From the NCBI GenBank assembly GCA_005503165.1, contig SCNT01000014.1:1-64000 (forward strand): a stretch of DNA of 64,000 nucleotides, in the 5' to 3' direction. The stretch comes from Sphingomonadaceae bacterium 3R27E2-A. Lineage in GTDB: Bacteria > Pseudomonadota > Alphaproteobacteria > Sphingomonadales > Sphingomonadaceae. The notes under the pieces are model-generated. The model saw only the letters and a program-made list of their open reading frames with translations, ran no database searches and was not told the origin of the DNA. Shown here in pieces: positions 36,123 through 43,714 of this stretch. The position numbers and the translations under genes were made by a program. Positions within the stretch are counted from its first letter, which is position 1. Each line of letters opens with the position of its first letter.

Positions 36123-36153
36123 AGCCCGGCGGAGCGATTCGCCGGGCTTTTTT
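36123..36153 (+). terminator. Rho-independent terminator after the Bax inhibitor-like gene
   Basis: AGCCCGGCG (36123-36131) pairs with CGCCGGGCT (36140-36148) around an 8-nt loop that can extend the stem, followed by TTTTTT to 36153. It lies 28 nt after the stop codon. Confidence 0.9.
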
Positions 36154-36168
36154 GCGAAGGGGGGCGGA

Positions 36169-37065
36169 ATGAAAGCGATCTGGGGCGCCTATGCCGCCGC
36201 GGCGATGGGGATGGCTGCTCCGGCGATCGCCGCCGAAGGCGCGCCATGCCAGGTCGAACGTCCTGCCGAGGGCGATCTCAAGGCGCACGCCGCTCGCCTG
36301 TTCCCTGCCGCCGATACCGCCAGGATCGATGCGCTGCTCGCCTGTCTCGGCGATTCGGACCCGGCGGTGCGCGACCGCTTCGCTTTCACTTTGTGGAGCG
36401 AGGGGCTGCGCGGCGGGTATCTCACGCCGGCGCTGCTGCGCCGCGCCAACGTACGGCTGCAGGCGACACTCGCCGACACCGACGACGCGTCGGGTTTCCG
36501 AAAGCCCTTTGCCGCGCTGGCATTATCCGAGGTCGCGCGCGCCGACCGCATCGCGCCTTTCCTGACCGAGGCCGAACTGCAGCTGCTCGCCGCCGCGGGG
36601 GCCGCCTATCTGCGCGGCGTCGGCGACTATCGCGGCTTCGTCGCGGGCGAAGGCTGGCGCCACGGCGTCGCGCACGGCGCCGACCTGATGCTCCAGCTCG
36701 CGCTCAACCCGCGGCTTTCGCGCGCTGACGCCGACCTGCTGCTCGGCGCGGTCGCCGCACAGGTGGCACCGGCCGGCGGGGTCTATTATGTCCATGGCGA
36801 ACCGGGGCGGCTGGCGCGGCCGATCCTCTATCTCGCCAAGCGGCCCGACATCGACGATACCGCCTGGTCGGCGTGGTTCAAGACGCTCCACCCCGACACC
36901 TCGGAGCGCTGGAAGGACGCCTATGCCGGCGACGCCGGCCTGGCGGCGGTGCACAACAGCAGCGCTTTCGCGCAGGCGCTCTACCTCAGCGCATCGGAGA
37001 CCGCGGACCCGCAGATCCGCCGCCTCGCCCCGCTCGCGGTCGAACTGATCAAGGCGCTGCCCTAG
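36169..37065 (+). CDS. DUF2785-like secreted protein
   Basis: 298 residues. A signal peptide (about 1-22, ending AIAAEG) is followed by an all-helical domain. The segments DPAVRDRFAFTLWSEGL, GVGDYRGFVAGEGWRHGVAH and GADLMLQLALNP resemble the DUF2785 family, where GW..G.AH.aDll is conserved. Function unknown. The DUF assignment is from recall and not certain. Its TAG shares CTAG with the convergent GST gene (37062-37065). Confidence 0.7.
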   Translation: MKAIWGAYAAAAMGMAAPAIAAEGAPCQVERPAEGDLKAHAARLFPAADTARIDALLACLGDSDPAVRDRFAFTLWSEGLRGGYLTPALLRRANVRLQATLADTDDASGFRKPFAALALSEVARADRIAPFLTEAELQLLAAAGAAYLRGVGDYRGFVAGEGWRHGVAHGADLMLQLALNPRLSRADADLLLGAVAAQVAPAGGVYYVHGEPGRLARPILYLAKRPDIDDTAWSAWFKTLHPDTSERWKDAYAGDAGLAAVHNSSAFAQALYLSASETADPQIRRLAPLAVELIKALP

Positions 37066-37703
37066 GCGGACGCCGCCCCGGCCTTCTGTATCTCGGCGAT
37101 CAGGCCGTTGTCGATCTCCTTCGCCCTCTTGTAGCCCGCGCGCTCGCGCAGCGGCGCGACATAGGCTTCGAACGCCGGGCGGGTCGGGATCGTCCCGAAT
37201 TGCAGCCCCCAGTCGATCTGGCTGCCGACATAGACGTCGGCGGCAGTGAATTTGTCGCCCGCGACGAAGCTCTTGCCAACGACCGCGGTCTCGAGCGCGT
37301 CGAGCGCCATCTCGAGCGTGCCGAAGCCCGCCATCCGCTGCTGGTCGGCGTCGGGTTCGATCCCGAAATGCCTGGCGGTGATCGCCTGCTCGACCGGCCC
37401 CGCGGCAAAGAACATCCATCGATAATAATCGGCGCGTCCCTCGGCGTCGGGCGCGAGCCCCGCATCGGGAAAGGCATCGGCAAGATAGGCGCAGATCGCG
37501 GCGCATTCGGTCACCACCTTGCCTTCGTGGACCACCGCAGGAACCTTGCCCATCGGGTTGATCGCCAGATAGGCCGCGTCTTTCATCGTCGTGCCATAGT
37601 CCATGATATGCGTCTCATAGGGCGCGCCGACCTCTTCGAGCATCCAGCGGACGATCTGCCCGCGCGACATCGGGTTGGTGTAGAAAATCAGCTCGTCGGC
37701 CAT
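37062..37703 (-). CDS. Glutathione S-transferase family protein
   Basis: 213 residues from ATG 37703, with GGGAGA upstream. The thioredoxin-like N-domain includes LIFYTNPMSRGQIVRWMLEE (Ser or Tyr activating residue likely among the first ten) and the cis-Pro region NPMGKVPAVV. EGKVVTECAAICAYLA ends with the Ser/Thr-type glutathione loop. The C-domain is helical (FTAADVYVGSQIDW). It conjugates glutathione to electrophiles; substrate unknown. Monocistronic, divergent from the CinA-like gene by 103 nt. Confidence 0.9.
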   Translation of the reverse strand: MADELIFYTNPMSRGQIVRWMLEEVGAPYETHIMDYGTTMKDAAYLAINPMGKVPAVVHEGKVVTECAAICAYLADAFPDAGLAPDAEGRADYYRWMFFAAGPVEQAITARHFGIEPDADQQRMAGFGTLEMALDALETAVVGKSFVAGDKFTAADVYVGSQIDWGLQFGTIPTRPAFEAYVAPLRERAGYKRAKEIDNGLIAEIQKAGAASA

Positions 37704-37806
37704 GGTGCGTCTCCCGTGATTACGAATCGATGGATCGAACATAAAGGGAACATCGCCATCGGTCCAGCGGGCTTGTTTTGTCATACGGTCCGGCTAAGGC
37801 AAAGCG

Positions 37807-38568
37807 ATGAGCGACGAACGCATCTGGACCGCCGCCGTGCTGGTGATCGGCGACGAAATCCTCTCGGGCCGCACGCAGGACAAGAATGTGTCGCAGATCG
37901 CGACCTGGCTTGACGTGCAGGGGATCCGCCTGCGCGAGGTGCGCATCGTTCCCGATGTCGAGGAAGAGATAGTCGAGGCGCTCAACGCGATCCGCGCGCG
38001 TTACGACTATGTCTTCACCACCGGCGGCATCGGGCCGACGCACGACGACATTACCGTCGATGCGGTCGCGAAGGCGCTCGGCGTGGGGGTGATCATCCAC
38101 CCCGATGCGCGTGCGATCCTCGAACGTTATTACACCGCGCGCGGCGGCGCGCTCACCGATGCGCGGCTGCGCATGGCACGCACCCCCGACGGCGCCGAAC
38201 TCATCCCCAACCGCATGTCGGGCGCGCCGGGCATCCGCATCGGCAATCTCTTCGTCATGGCGGGCGTGCCGCACATCACCGCAGGCATGCTCGACGCGCT
38301 GACCGGCGAACTCGAGGGCGGTGCACCGCTCGTTGCGCACACGATCGGCGCTTGGGCGCCGGAGAGCGAGGTCGCCGACCTGCTGCGTCAGGGCGAAAAG
38401 GAGAATCCGGGCGTCGCGATCGGCAGCTATCCTTTTTTTCGCGACGGCAAGGTTGGCGCCAATTTCGTGATTCGTTCGACCGACGCCGTGGCCGTGACGG
38501 CCTGCGTCGCGATGCTGACCGCGGGCCTCGAGGCTGCGGGCTATACGGTGACCGACGGCGGCATCTGA
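37807..38568 (+). CDS. Molybdopterin-binding/CinA N-terminal-like protein
   Basis: 253 residues. It matches the molybdopterin-binding (MoCF-like) domain found at the N-terminus of CinA: AVLVIGDEILSGRTQDKN near residues 11-28, VFTTGGIGPTHDDIT near 72-86, and a GVPHITAGMLDALTGEL stretch. There is no C-terminal amidohydrolase-like domain, so this is the short form. Biochemical role unclear; NMN deamidase activity belongs to the domain missing here. The end overlaps the convergent MFS gene by 28 nt. Confidence 0.87.
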   Translation: MSDERIWTAAVLVIGDEILSGRTQDKNVSQIATWLDVQGIRLREVRIVPDVEEEIVEALNAIRARYDYVFTTGGIGPTHDDITVDAVAKALGVGVIIHPDARAILERYYTARGGALTDARLRMARTPDGAELIPNRMSGAPGIRIGNLFVMAGVPHITAGMLDALTGELEGGAPLVAHTIGAWAPESEVADLLRQGEKENPGVAIGSYPFFRDGKVGANFVIRSTDAVAVTACVAMLTAGLEAAGYTVTDGGI

Positions 38569-39785
38569 TCGGGATCGGCGTCGCGCGTTGCCCGCGGCAG
38601 GCGACGCAGCATCGCGATCGCCAGCAGGCCGAAGATCGCGGCGACGATGAAGGCGGCCCCGGGGAAATGCACCGGCGCGCCGTCGGCGGTGAACCAGGCC
38701 ATCGTCCCGGTCAGCAGGATCGGCGCGGCGAGCTGTCCCAGCCCCATCGCCATCGCCGAGATACCCTGCACCTCGCCCTGTGTCTCCGGCGTGGCGCGGC
38801 GCGACATCATCGCCATCAGCGAGGGCTGGACCGGCGCCTGCAGCGCGACGGGGATCAGCAGCAGGAAGGCACCCAGCGTCGAGGTGGTGAAGGCATAGCC
38901 GACATAGACCGCGACCGCGATCGCTATGCCCAGCGTCGCGGCGTCGCGCTCGCCGAAGCGCGCGACCGCGGGGCCGACGACGAAGACCTGCCCCAGCGCG
39001 ATCGCCACCCCGACCGCGGCGAGGCTGGCACCGATTATCCCCGGCGACCAGCCGAGCTGCGCAATGCAATAGAAGCTCCACGTCATCGGATAGACGAGGC
39101 TCGCGATCTGCCACAGCACCAGCACGCTCGCGACGCCGCCCATGCCCGGCAGGCCGCGCATCGTCTGCCACGCGCCCAGCGGATTGGCGCGCCGCCAGTC
39201 GAAGGCGCGCCGCCGGTCGGGGCGCAACGTCTCGGGAAATACGAAGAGCCCGTAGAGCATGTTCGCCGCCGCGAGCAGCGCCGCGGCGACGAAAGGCGCG
39301 CGCGGCCCGATCTCGCCCAGCAAGCCGCCGATCGCCGGCCCGGCGACGAAGCCGACCCCGAAGGCGGCGCCGACAAAGCCGAAATTGCGTGCGCGCTGCT
39401 CGGGCTCCGTGATGTCGGCGATCGCCGCCTGCGCCGCGGCATAGCTGCCGCCGAAAATCCCCGACAAGGCGCGCGCCACGAACAGCCAGGGCAAGGTATC
39501 GACGATCGTCAGCAACGCGTAATCGACCGTCAGCCCGCCGAGCGACAAGAGCAGCACGCGCCGCCGCCCATAATGGTCGGACAGGTTGCCGAGCATGGGC
39601 GAGGCGAGGAAGGTCGCGACTGCCATCACCAGCCCGATCCACGCGCCGACCTCGATCGCGTGCGGCAGATCGATGCGCCCGACCTCCATCACCAGTTGCG
39701 GCAGCACCGGCATGATGATGCCGAAACCGACGGCATCGACGAAGATGGTCGCCACGATGAAGGGGATGGTACGCGAAGCGGTCAC
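38541..39785 (-). CDS. MFS transporter, TetA-like (TCR/Tet family)
   Basis: 414 residues from a GTG start. Twelve helices; the motif between helices 2 and 3 is [17 protein letters not shown], matching the GxLaDrxGRkxxL signature of the drug:proton antiporter family. [22 protein letters not shown] is in helix 4-5, the family antiporter region. Likely an efflux pump for a drug or drug-like compound, but resistance cannot be claimed. No TetR-type regulator is adjacent. Confidence 0.88.
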   Translation of the reverse strand: MTASRTIPFIVATIFVDAVGFGIIMPVLPQLVMEVGRIDLPHAIEVGAWIGLVMAVATFLASPMLGNLSDHYGRRRVLLLSLGGLTVDYALLTIVDTLPWLFVARALSGIFGGSYAAAQAAIADITEPEQRARNFGFVGAAFGVGFVAGPAIGGLLGEIGPRAPFVAAALLAAANMLYGLFVFPETLRPDRRRAFDWRRANPLGAWQTMRGLPGMGGVASVLVLWQIASLVYPMTWSFYCIAQLGWSPGIIGASLAAVGVAIALGQVFVVGPAVARFGERDAATLGIAIAVAVYVGYAFTTSTLGAFLLLIPVALQAPVQPSLMAMMSRRATPETQGEVQGISAMAMGLGQLAAPILLTGTMAWFTADGAPVHFPGAAFIVAAIFGLLAIAMLRRLPRATRDADPDQMPPSVTV

Positions 39786-39881
39786 GAAATCGTCCTCATG
39801 CAGCGGGAAAGCCGATGCGGCTTGCGCCGGCGCGTCTTCGCGCCTAGCGGCACCGATCCCTCCCCCATGCGTTGCCGATAG

Positions 39882-40673
39882 ATGAAACTCGAAATCTCCG
39901 CCTCCTTAAATTACCGCCTGCCCGAACCCGTCGACCTGATGCTCCAGATCGAGGCCGCCGACGGCCATGGCCAACGCGTGCTCGACGCCTCGCTCGATCT
40001 CGGCCGGCCCGATTTGCTGGCGCGCGTGCCGACCGCGAACGGCATCTGCGATCCGATCTGGCTGCGCGAGGAAGGGCATTTGCGAGTGGCCTATCGCGCG
40101 CTGGTCGCGATCGACCGCCCCGCCGCCGATCTGGCCGCGCTTGCGGCGGTGCCGCTGCACCGCCTGCCTGCCGAGGCGGTCCCCTATCTCAACGAATCGC
40201 GCTACTGCCCCTCGAACAAGTTCCATGCCTTCGTCGAGCGCCGCTTCGGCGAGCTCGATGGCGGCGCAAAGATCGCAGCCATGCGCGACTGGATCGAAAG
40301 CCGCTTCACCTATGTCGCCGGGGCGAGCAATGCCGAGACGGGCGCGCTCGACAGCTTCGTCGAACGGCGCGGCGTGTGCCGCGACTATGCGCATGTGATG
40401 ATCGCGCTCGCGCGCGCCGCGCATATTCCCGCGCGGATGGCCAGCGCCTATGCGCTCGGGGTCGAGCCCCAGGATTTCCACGCCGTCGCCGAAGTCTATC
40501 TGACGGGCGACTGGCACCCCGTCGATGCTACCGGCATGGCGACCGCCGACGCGGTGGCGCGCATCTGCGTCGGCCGCGACGCCGCCGACATCGCCTTCCT
40601 CACCGCCTATGGCGAGATCGAGCTCATCGGGCAGTCGGTCGAGGTGAAAGAGGGGGAGGGCTGGAGCGGGTGA
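39882..40673 (+). CDS. Transglutaminase-like domain protein
   Basis: 263 residues. The catalytic triad pattern is complete: Cys in RRGVCRDYAHVMIAL (about 165-180), His in DFHAVAEVYL and Asp in WHPVDATG. An N-terminal beta-rich region (YRLPEPVDLMLQIEAA) precedes it. Such proteins are papain-like proteases or transglutaminases of unclear role. No signal peptide, so cytoplasmic. The last 12 nt of the frame overlap the 3' end of tRNA-Gly on the other strand. Confidence 0.88.
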   Translation: MKLEISASLNYRLPEPVDLMLQIEAADGHGQRVLDASLDLGRPDLLARVPTANGICDPIWLREEGHLRVAYRALVAIDRPAADLAALAAVPLHRLPAEAVPYLNESRYCPSNKFHAFVERRFGELDGGAKIAAMRDWIESRFTYVAGASNAETGALDSFVERRGVCRDYAHVMIALARAAHIPARMASAYALGVEPQDFHAVAEVYLTGDWHPVDATGMATADAVARICVGRDAADIAFLTAYGEIELIGQSVEVKEGEGWSG

Positions 40674-40735
40674 AGGGAATCGAACCCTCGTCGTAAGCTT
40701 GGGAAGCTTCTGCTCTACCATTGAGCTACACCCGC
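40662..40735 (-). tRNA. tRNA-Gly (anticodon CCC)
   Basis: The minus strand starts GCGGGTGTAGCTCAATGG, with a GCTC/GAGC D-stem and an anticodon loop TTCCCAA. The T-arm is GAGGGTTCGATTCCCT, and an encoded CCA is at 40662-40664. Acceptor GCGGGTG pairs with CACCCGC. The 3' end overlaps 12 nt of the convergent transglutaminase-like gene. Confidence 0.95.
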
Positions 40736-40880
40736 GCGCCGTCGGGCGTGCCGTTTCGCGCCTTTGCCGCCATCTGTGCCTTCGGTCAATATCCGATCCG
40801 GCGTCGGTCCTCGGCAAAAAGCGGCTTGTCGCATCGCGGCGCGCGCCATAGGCGCTTTTCCAACAACGAGAATGGAAAGG

Positions 40881-42038
40881 ATGCCGGTGTTCGATACGCT
40901 CACCCTAGCGAGCTTGCCCGCGGCCGACGAGGCGCTGCGTGCGGCGGTCCGCGCACTCGCCGACGAAGTCGTCGCCAATGCCCCCGCCGATATCCGCGCG
41001 CGCTCCTGGTCGGGCTTCGATCCGGCGTTCAGCCGCCGCCTCGGCGCCGCCGGCTTCCTCGGTCTTACCCTGCCCAAGGCCTATGGCGGGCAGGAGCGCG
41101 GTCCCTTCGCGCGCTTCGTCGTCGTCGAGGAACTGCTCTCGGCTGGCGCCCCGGTCGCGGCGCACTGGATCGCCGACCGGCAGAGCGCGCCGCTGATCCT
41201 GAATTACGGCAGCGAGGCGCAGCGCGAAACTTACATCCCGCGCATCTGCCGCGGCGAATTCGTCTTCTGCATCGGGATGAGCGAGCCGGGTTCGGGCTCG
41301 GACCTCGCGAGCGTGCGCACGCGCGCCGAGCGCACGACAAGCGGCTGGTGCGTCAACGGGCAGAAGATCTGGACGACGGGCGCGATGCACGGCGATTATA
41401 TGATCGCGCTCGTCCGTACCTCGGGCACCGGCGAGGATCGCCACGCCGGCCTGTCCCAGCTGATCATCGACTTGAAGGCGCCCGGCGTCACGGTGCGTCC
41501 GATCACCGACCTCGCCGGCGACGCGCATTTCGCCGAGGTGTTCTTCGATAATGTCGACCTGCCCGTCGATGCACTCATCGGTAACGAGGGTGAGGGCTGG
41601 AAGCAGGTGACCGCCGAGCTCGCCTTCGAACGCAGCGGGCCCGAGCGCATCTATTCGAGCGTGGTGCTGCTCGACGCATGGATCGCGCACCTGCGCGCGA
41701 CCGGCCGTGATGACGGTGCGACTTTGGCGCTGGTCGGCGACTTCACCGCGCGCCTCGCCACCTTGCGCGCGATGTCGATCGCCTGCACCGCGCGGCTCGC
41801 GCTCGGCGAAAGCCCGGTGATCGAGGCGTCGCTGGTCAAGGACCTCGGCACCGCCTTCGAACAGGAACTCCCCGTCGCGATCGGTGACGATCTCGCCGCG
41901 CATCCGGGCGAGGAGGTCGATGCCGAACTCTATCGCACCTTGATGTTCGTGACTTATGTGGCGCCCAGCTTCTCGCTGCGCGGCGGCACGCGCGAGGTGC
42001 TGCGCGGAATCATCGCGCGCGGAATGGGGCTACGCTGA
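40881..42038 (+). CDS. Acyl-CoA dehydrogenase family protein
   Basis: 385 residues from ATG 40881. Start uncertain: ATG 40872 and GTG 40887 are in frame, and GGAAAGG at 40874-40880 would suit GTG 40887. The fold is typical: SAGAPVAAHWIADRQS, the FAD/substrate segment FCIGMSEPGSGSDLASV, GWCVNGQKIWTTGA, and the C-terminal GGTREVLRGIIARGMGLR. A flavoprotein that oxidises acyl-CoA thioesters. It is followed without a gap by a second, shorter acyl-CoA dehydrogenase, so both may form a heteromeric enzyme. Confidence 0.9.
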   Translation: MPVFDTLTLASLPAADEALRAAVRALADEVVANAPADIRARSWSGFDPAFSRRLGAAGFLGLTLPKAYGGQERGPFARFVVVEELLSAGAPVAAHWIADRQSAPLILNYGSEAQRETYIPRICRGEFVFCIGMSEPGSGSDLASVRTRAERTTSGWCVNGQKIWTTGAMHGDYMIALVRTSGTGEDRHAGLSQLIIDLKAPGVTVRPITDLAGDAHFAEVFFDNVDLPVDALIGNEGEGWKQVTAELAFERSGPERIYSSVVLLDAWIAHLRATGRDDGATLALVGDFTARLATLRAMSIACTARLALGESPVIEASLVKDLGTAFEQELPVAIGDDLAAHPGEEVDAELYRTLMFVTYVAPSFSLRGGTREVLRGIIARGMGLR

Positions 42039-42979
42039 TGAGCGAATTTCTGGAGCCGTTCGAGCGGATGCTCGAGGATGTCGCGACCCCGGCGGCAGTG
42101 CGCGCGGTCGAACGGGGGAGTAGCATCGCCGCGATGTGGGGCGCCTTCGCCGAATCGGGTTTCCTCGACGCGCTGGTGCCCGAGGATCGCGGCGGCGCGG
42201 GGCTGCCGCTCGCCGAGGTGCAGCCGCTGTGGGTGGCGCTCGGCCGCCACGCCGTGCCGCTCCCGGTCGGCGAAACGATGATCGCGCGGGCGCTGCTGCC
42301 GGACGCACCGGAAGGCCCGATTGTGCTGGCGGTCGCCGAGGGCGCAACCGTCGTCGTGCCATGCGGACTGGTCGCGGCGCATTTTCTGTTCGAATCGGGC
42401 GCCGGTCTCCATATGGTCGCGGCGAAGGGCGAGGCAACCGGCGTGCCCGCCAGCCTCGCGGCGCGGATCGATCCCCGGCCTTTGCCTGCGCCCGTCGCGC
42501 CGTCACCCGAAGGTGGCCTGCGTACCATCGCCGCAATTCTGCGCGCGGCGCTGATCGCGGGCGCGGCCGAACGGCTTACCCAAATGACCGCCGCCTATGC
42601 CAATGAGCGTGTCCAGTTCGGTAAGCCGATCGGGCGCCAGCAGGCCTTGCAGCAGGAGATGGCGGTGATGGCCGAGGAGATGGTCGCGGCGCGCATCGCC
42701 TCGCAGCTCGGCTGCGCGGGCAGCTTCCCGCCCTCGCTCGTCGCCGCCGCCACCGCCAAATCGATTGCGAGCCGCGCGGCCGCGCGCGTCGCCGCGACGG
42801 CGCATGCCGTCCACGGCGCGATCGGGATCAGCGAAGAGCACGATCTCCAGCTCTTCACCCGCCGCCTCCACGAATGGCGCCTCGCCGACGGGTCGGAGAG
42901 CTATTGGAACCGCCTGCTCGGCGCGGAGCGGCTCAAGGATGCCAGGCGGTCGGTCGATTTCGTGCGCGAAGCGCTGTAG
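42038..42979 (+). CDS. Acyl-CoA dehydrogenase family protein, short subunit-like
   Basis: 313 residues; the ATG shares one base with the TGA of the previous gene. Recognisable parts are GAFAESGFLDALVPEDRGGAG-like N-terminal sequence, AAEMTAAYANERVQFGKPIGRQQ-like helix (NERVQFGKPIGRQQALQ) and the C-terminal ATAHAVHGAIGISEEHDL. The central beta domain is reduced, as in the smaller partners of heteromeric acyl-CoA dehydrogenases of steroid or bile-acid degradation. Tight coupling supports a complex with the upstream protein; substrate unknown. Confidence 0.87.
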   Translation: MSEFLEPFERMLEDVATPAAVRAVERGSSIAAMWGAFAESGFLDALVPEDRGGAGLPLAEVQPLWVALGRHAVPLPVGETMIARALLPDAPEGPIVLAVAEGATVVVPCGLVAAHFLFESGAGLHMVAAKGEATGVPASLAARIDPRPLPAPVAPSPEGGLRTIAAILRAALIAGAAERLTQMTAAYANERVQFGKPIGRQQALQQEMAVMAEEMVAARIASQLGCAGSFPPSLVAAATAKSIASRAAARVAATAHAVHGAIGISEEHDLQLFTRRLHEWRLADGSESYWNRLLGAERLKDARRSVDFVREAL

Positions 42980-43003
42980 CCCGAGCGTCGGCTCGTTTGT
43001 CTC

Positions 43004-43136
43004 GCGCAAAGACGCAAAGACATGAAGGAGGCGCGCCTTGCCGTGAAGCGGCATTTCTCCTCAACGGCGCGGCTGGCGCGACGATAAAGCCGGATAGGGC
43101 CTATCGGCCGCAGCCATCTTCTTCGCGTCTTTGCGC
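43004..43136. repeat. Inverted repeat with GCGCAAAGACGCAAAGA arms
   Basis: The left arm at 43004-43020 has the GCGCAAAGACGC pattern and the right arm at about 43121-43136 is its reverse complement with one change. About 100 nt of unrelated sequence separates them. It lies between the convergent acyl-CoA dehydrogenase and Lrp-type genes. Similar A/G-rich inverted repeats occur in many alphaproteobacterial intergenic regions. Confidence 0.6.
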
Positions 43137-43145
43137 AAAAGCTTT

Positions 43146-43616
43146 CTACCGCGCCGACTCCAAGATCGTCTCCATCGCGACGAAGGTCGAGGTGCTCGCG
43201 ACATGCGGCAGGCTCGAAATCTTCTCGCCCAGCACGATCCGATAGCGGCGGATGTCTGGGGTGCGGACCTTGAGCAGATAGTCGAAGCTGCTCGCGATCA
43301 TGTGGCATTCCTCGACCTCGGGGATCTGCCGCACCGCGTCGTTGAACCGGTGCAGCGCCTCTTCGCGCGTGTCGGACAATTTGACCTCGGTGAAGGCGAC
43401 ATGGTCGAGACCCACTTTGGCGGGATCGACGATCGCGCGAAAGCCGGTGATCAACCCGCTCTCGACCAGCCGCTTCACGCGCGCCTGGCACGGCGTCTTC
43501 GACAGCCCGACCTGCGCCGCGAGGTCGGTATAGGTGATACGTCCATCGCGCCCGAGAATGGCCAGAATCTTGCGGTCGAATTCGTCCAGATCGACCAAGG
43601 ACACGGATCTTTTCAT
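43146..43616 (-). CDS. Lrp/AsnC family transcriptional regulator (PutR-like)
   Basis: 156 residues. The N-terminal winged helix (about residues 8-60) has LDEFDRKILAILGRDGRITYTDLA and GLSKTPCQARVKRL; the C-terminal RAM/ACT-like domain has EVEECHMIASSFDYLLKVRT. It is divergent from putA (starts 99 nt apart), so it is most likely the proline-responsive activator/repressor of putA, as is known for PutR in other alphaproteobacteria. The assignment of ligand is inference from the context. Operator-like repeats lie in the shared promoter. Confidence 0.9.
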   Translation of the reverse strand: MKRSVSLVDLDEFDRKILAILGRDGRITYTDLAAQVGLSKTPCQARVKRLVESGLITGFRAIVDPAKVGLDHVAFTEVKLSDTREEALHRFNDAVRQIPEVEECHMIASSFDYLLKVRTPDIRRYRIVLGEKISSLPHVASTSTFVAMETILESAR

Positions 43617-43627
43617 GTGATCAGGCT

Positions 43628-43656
43628 AAACATGTGCTGATGTTTGGTCAAAACAT
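43628..43656. promoter_or_regulatory. Candidate Lrp-type operator, alternating AAACAT/ATGTTT
   Basis: AAACAT (43628-43633), ATGTTT (43640-43645) and AAACAT (43651-43656) are spaced 12 and 11 nt start to start, forming two overlapping inverted repeats. They lie in the 98-nt divergent promoter between the Lrp-type gene and putA. Repeated half-sites at about one helical turn suit cooperative binding by Lrp-type octamers. Confidence 0.6.
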
Positions 43657-43714
43657 ATATCACTGACGCACAATGAAGTCGGATCGACTTCATGCGATCT
43701 GCTATGGAATCGCC

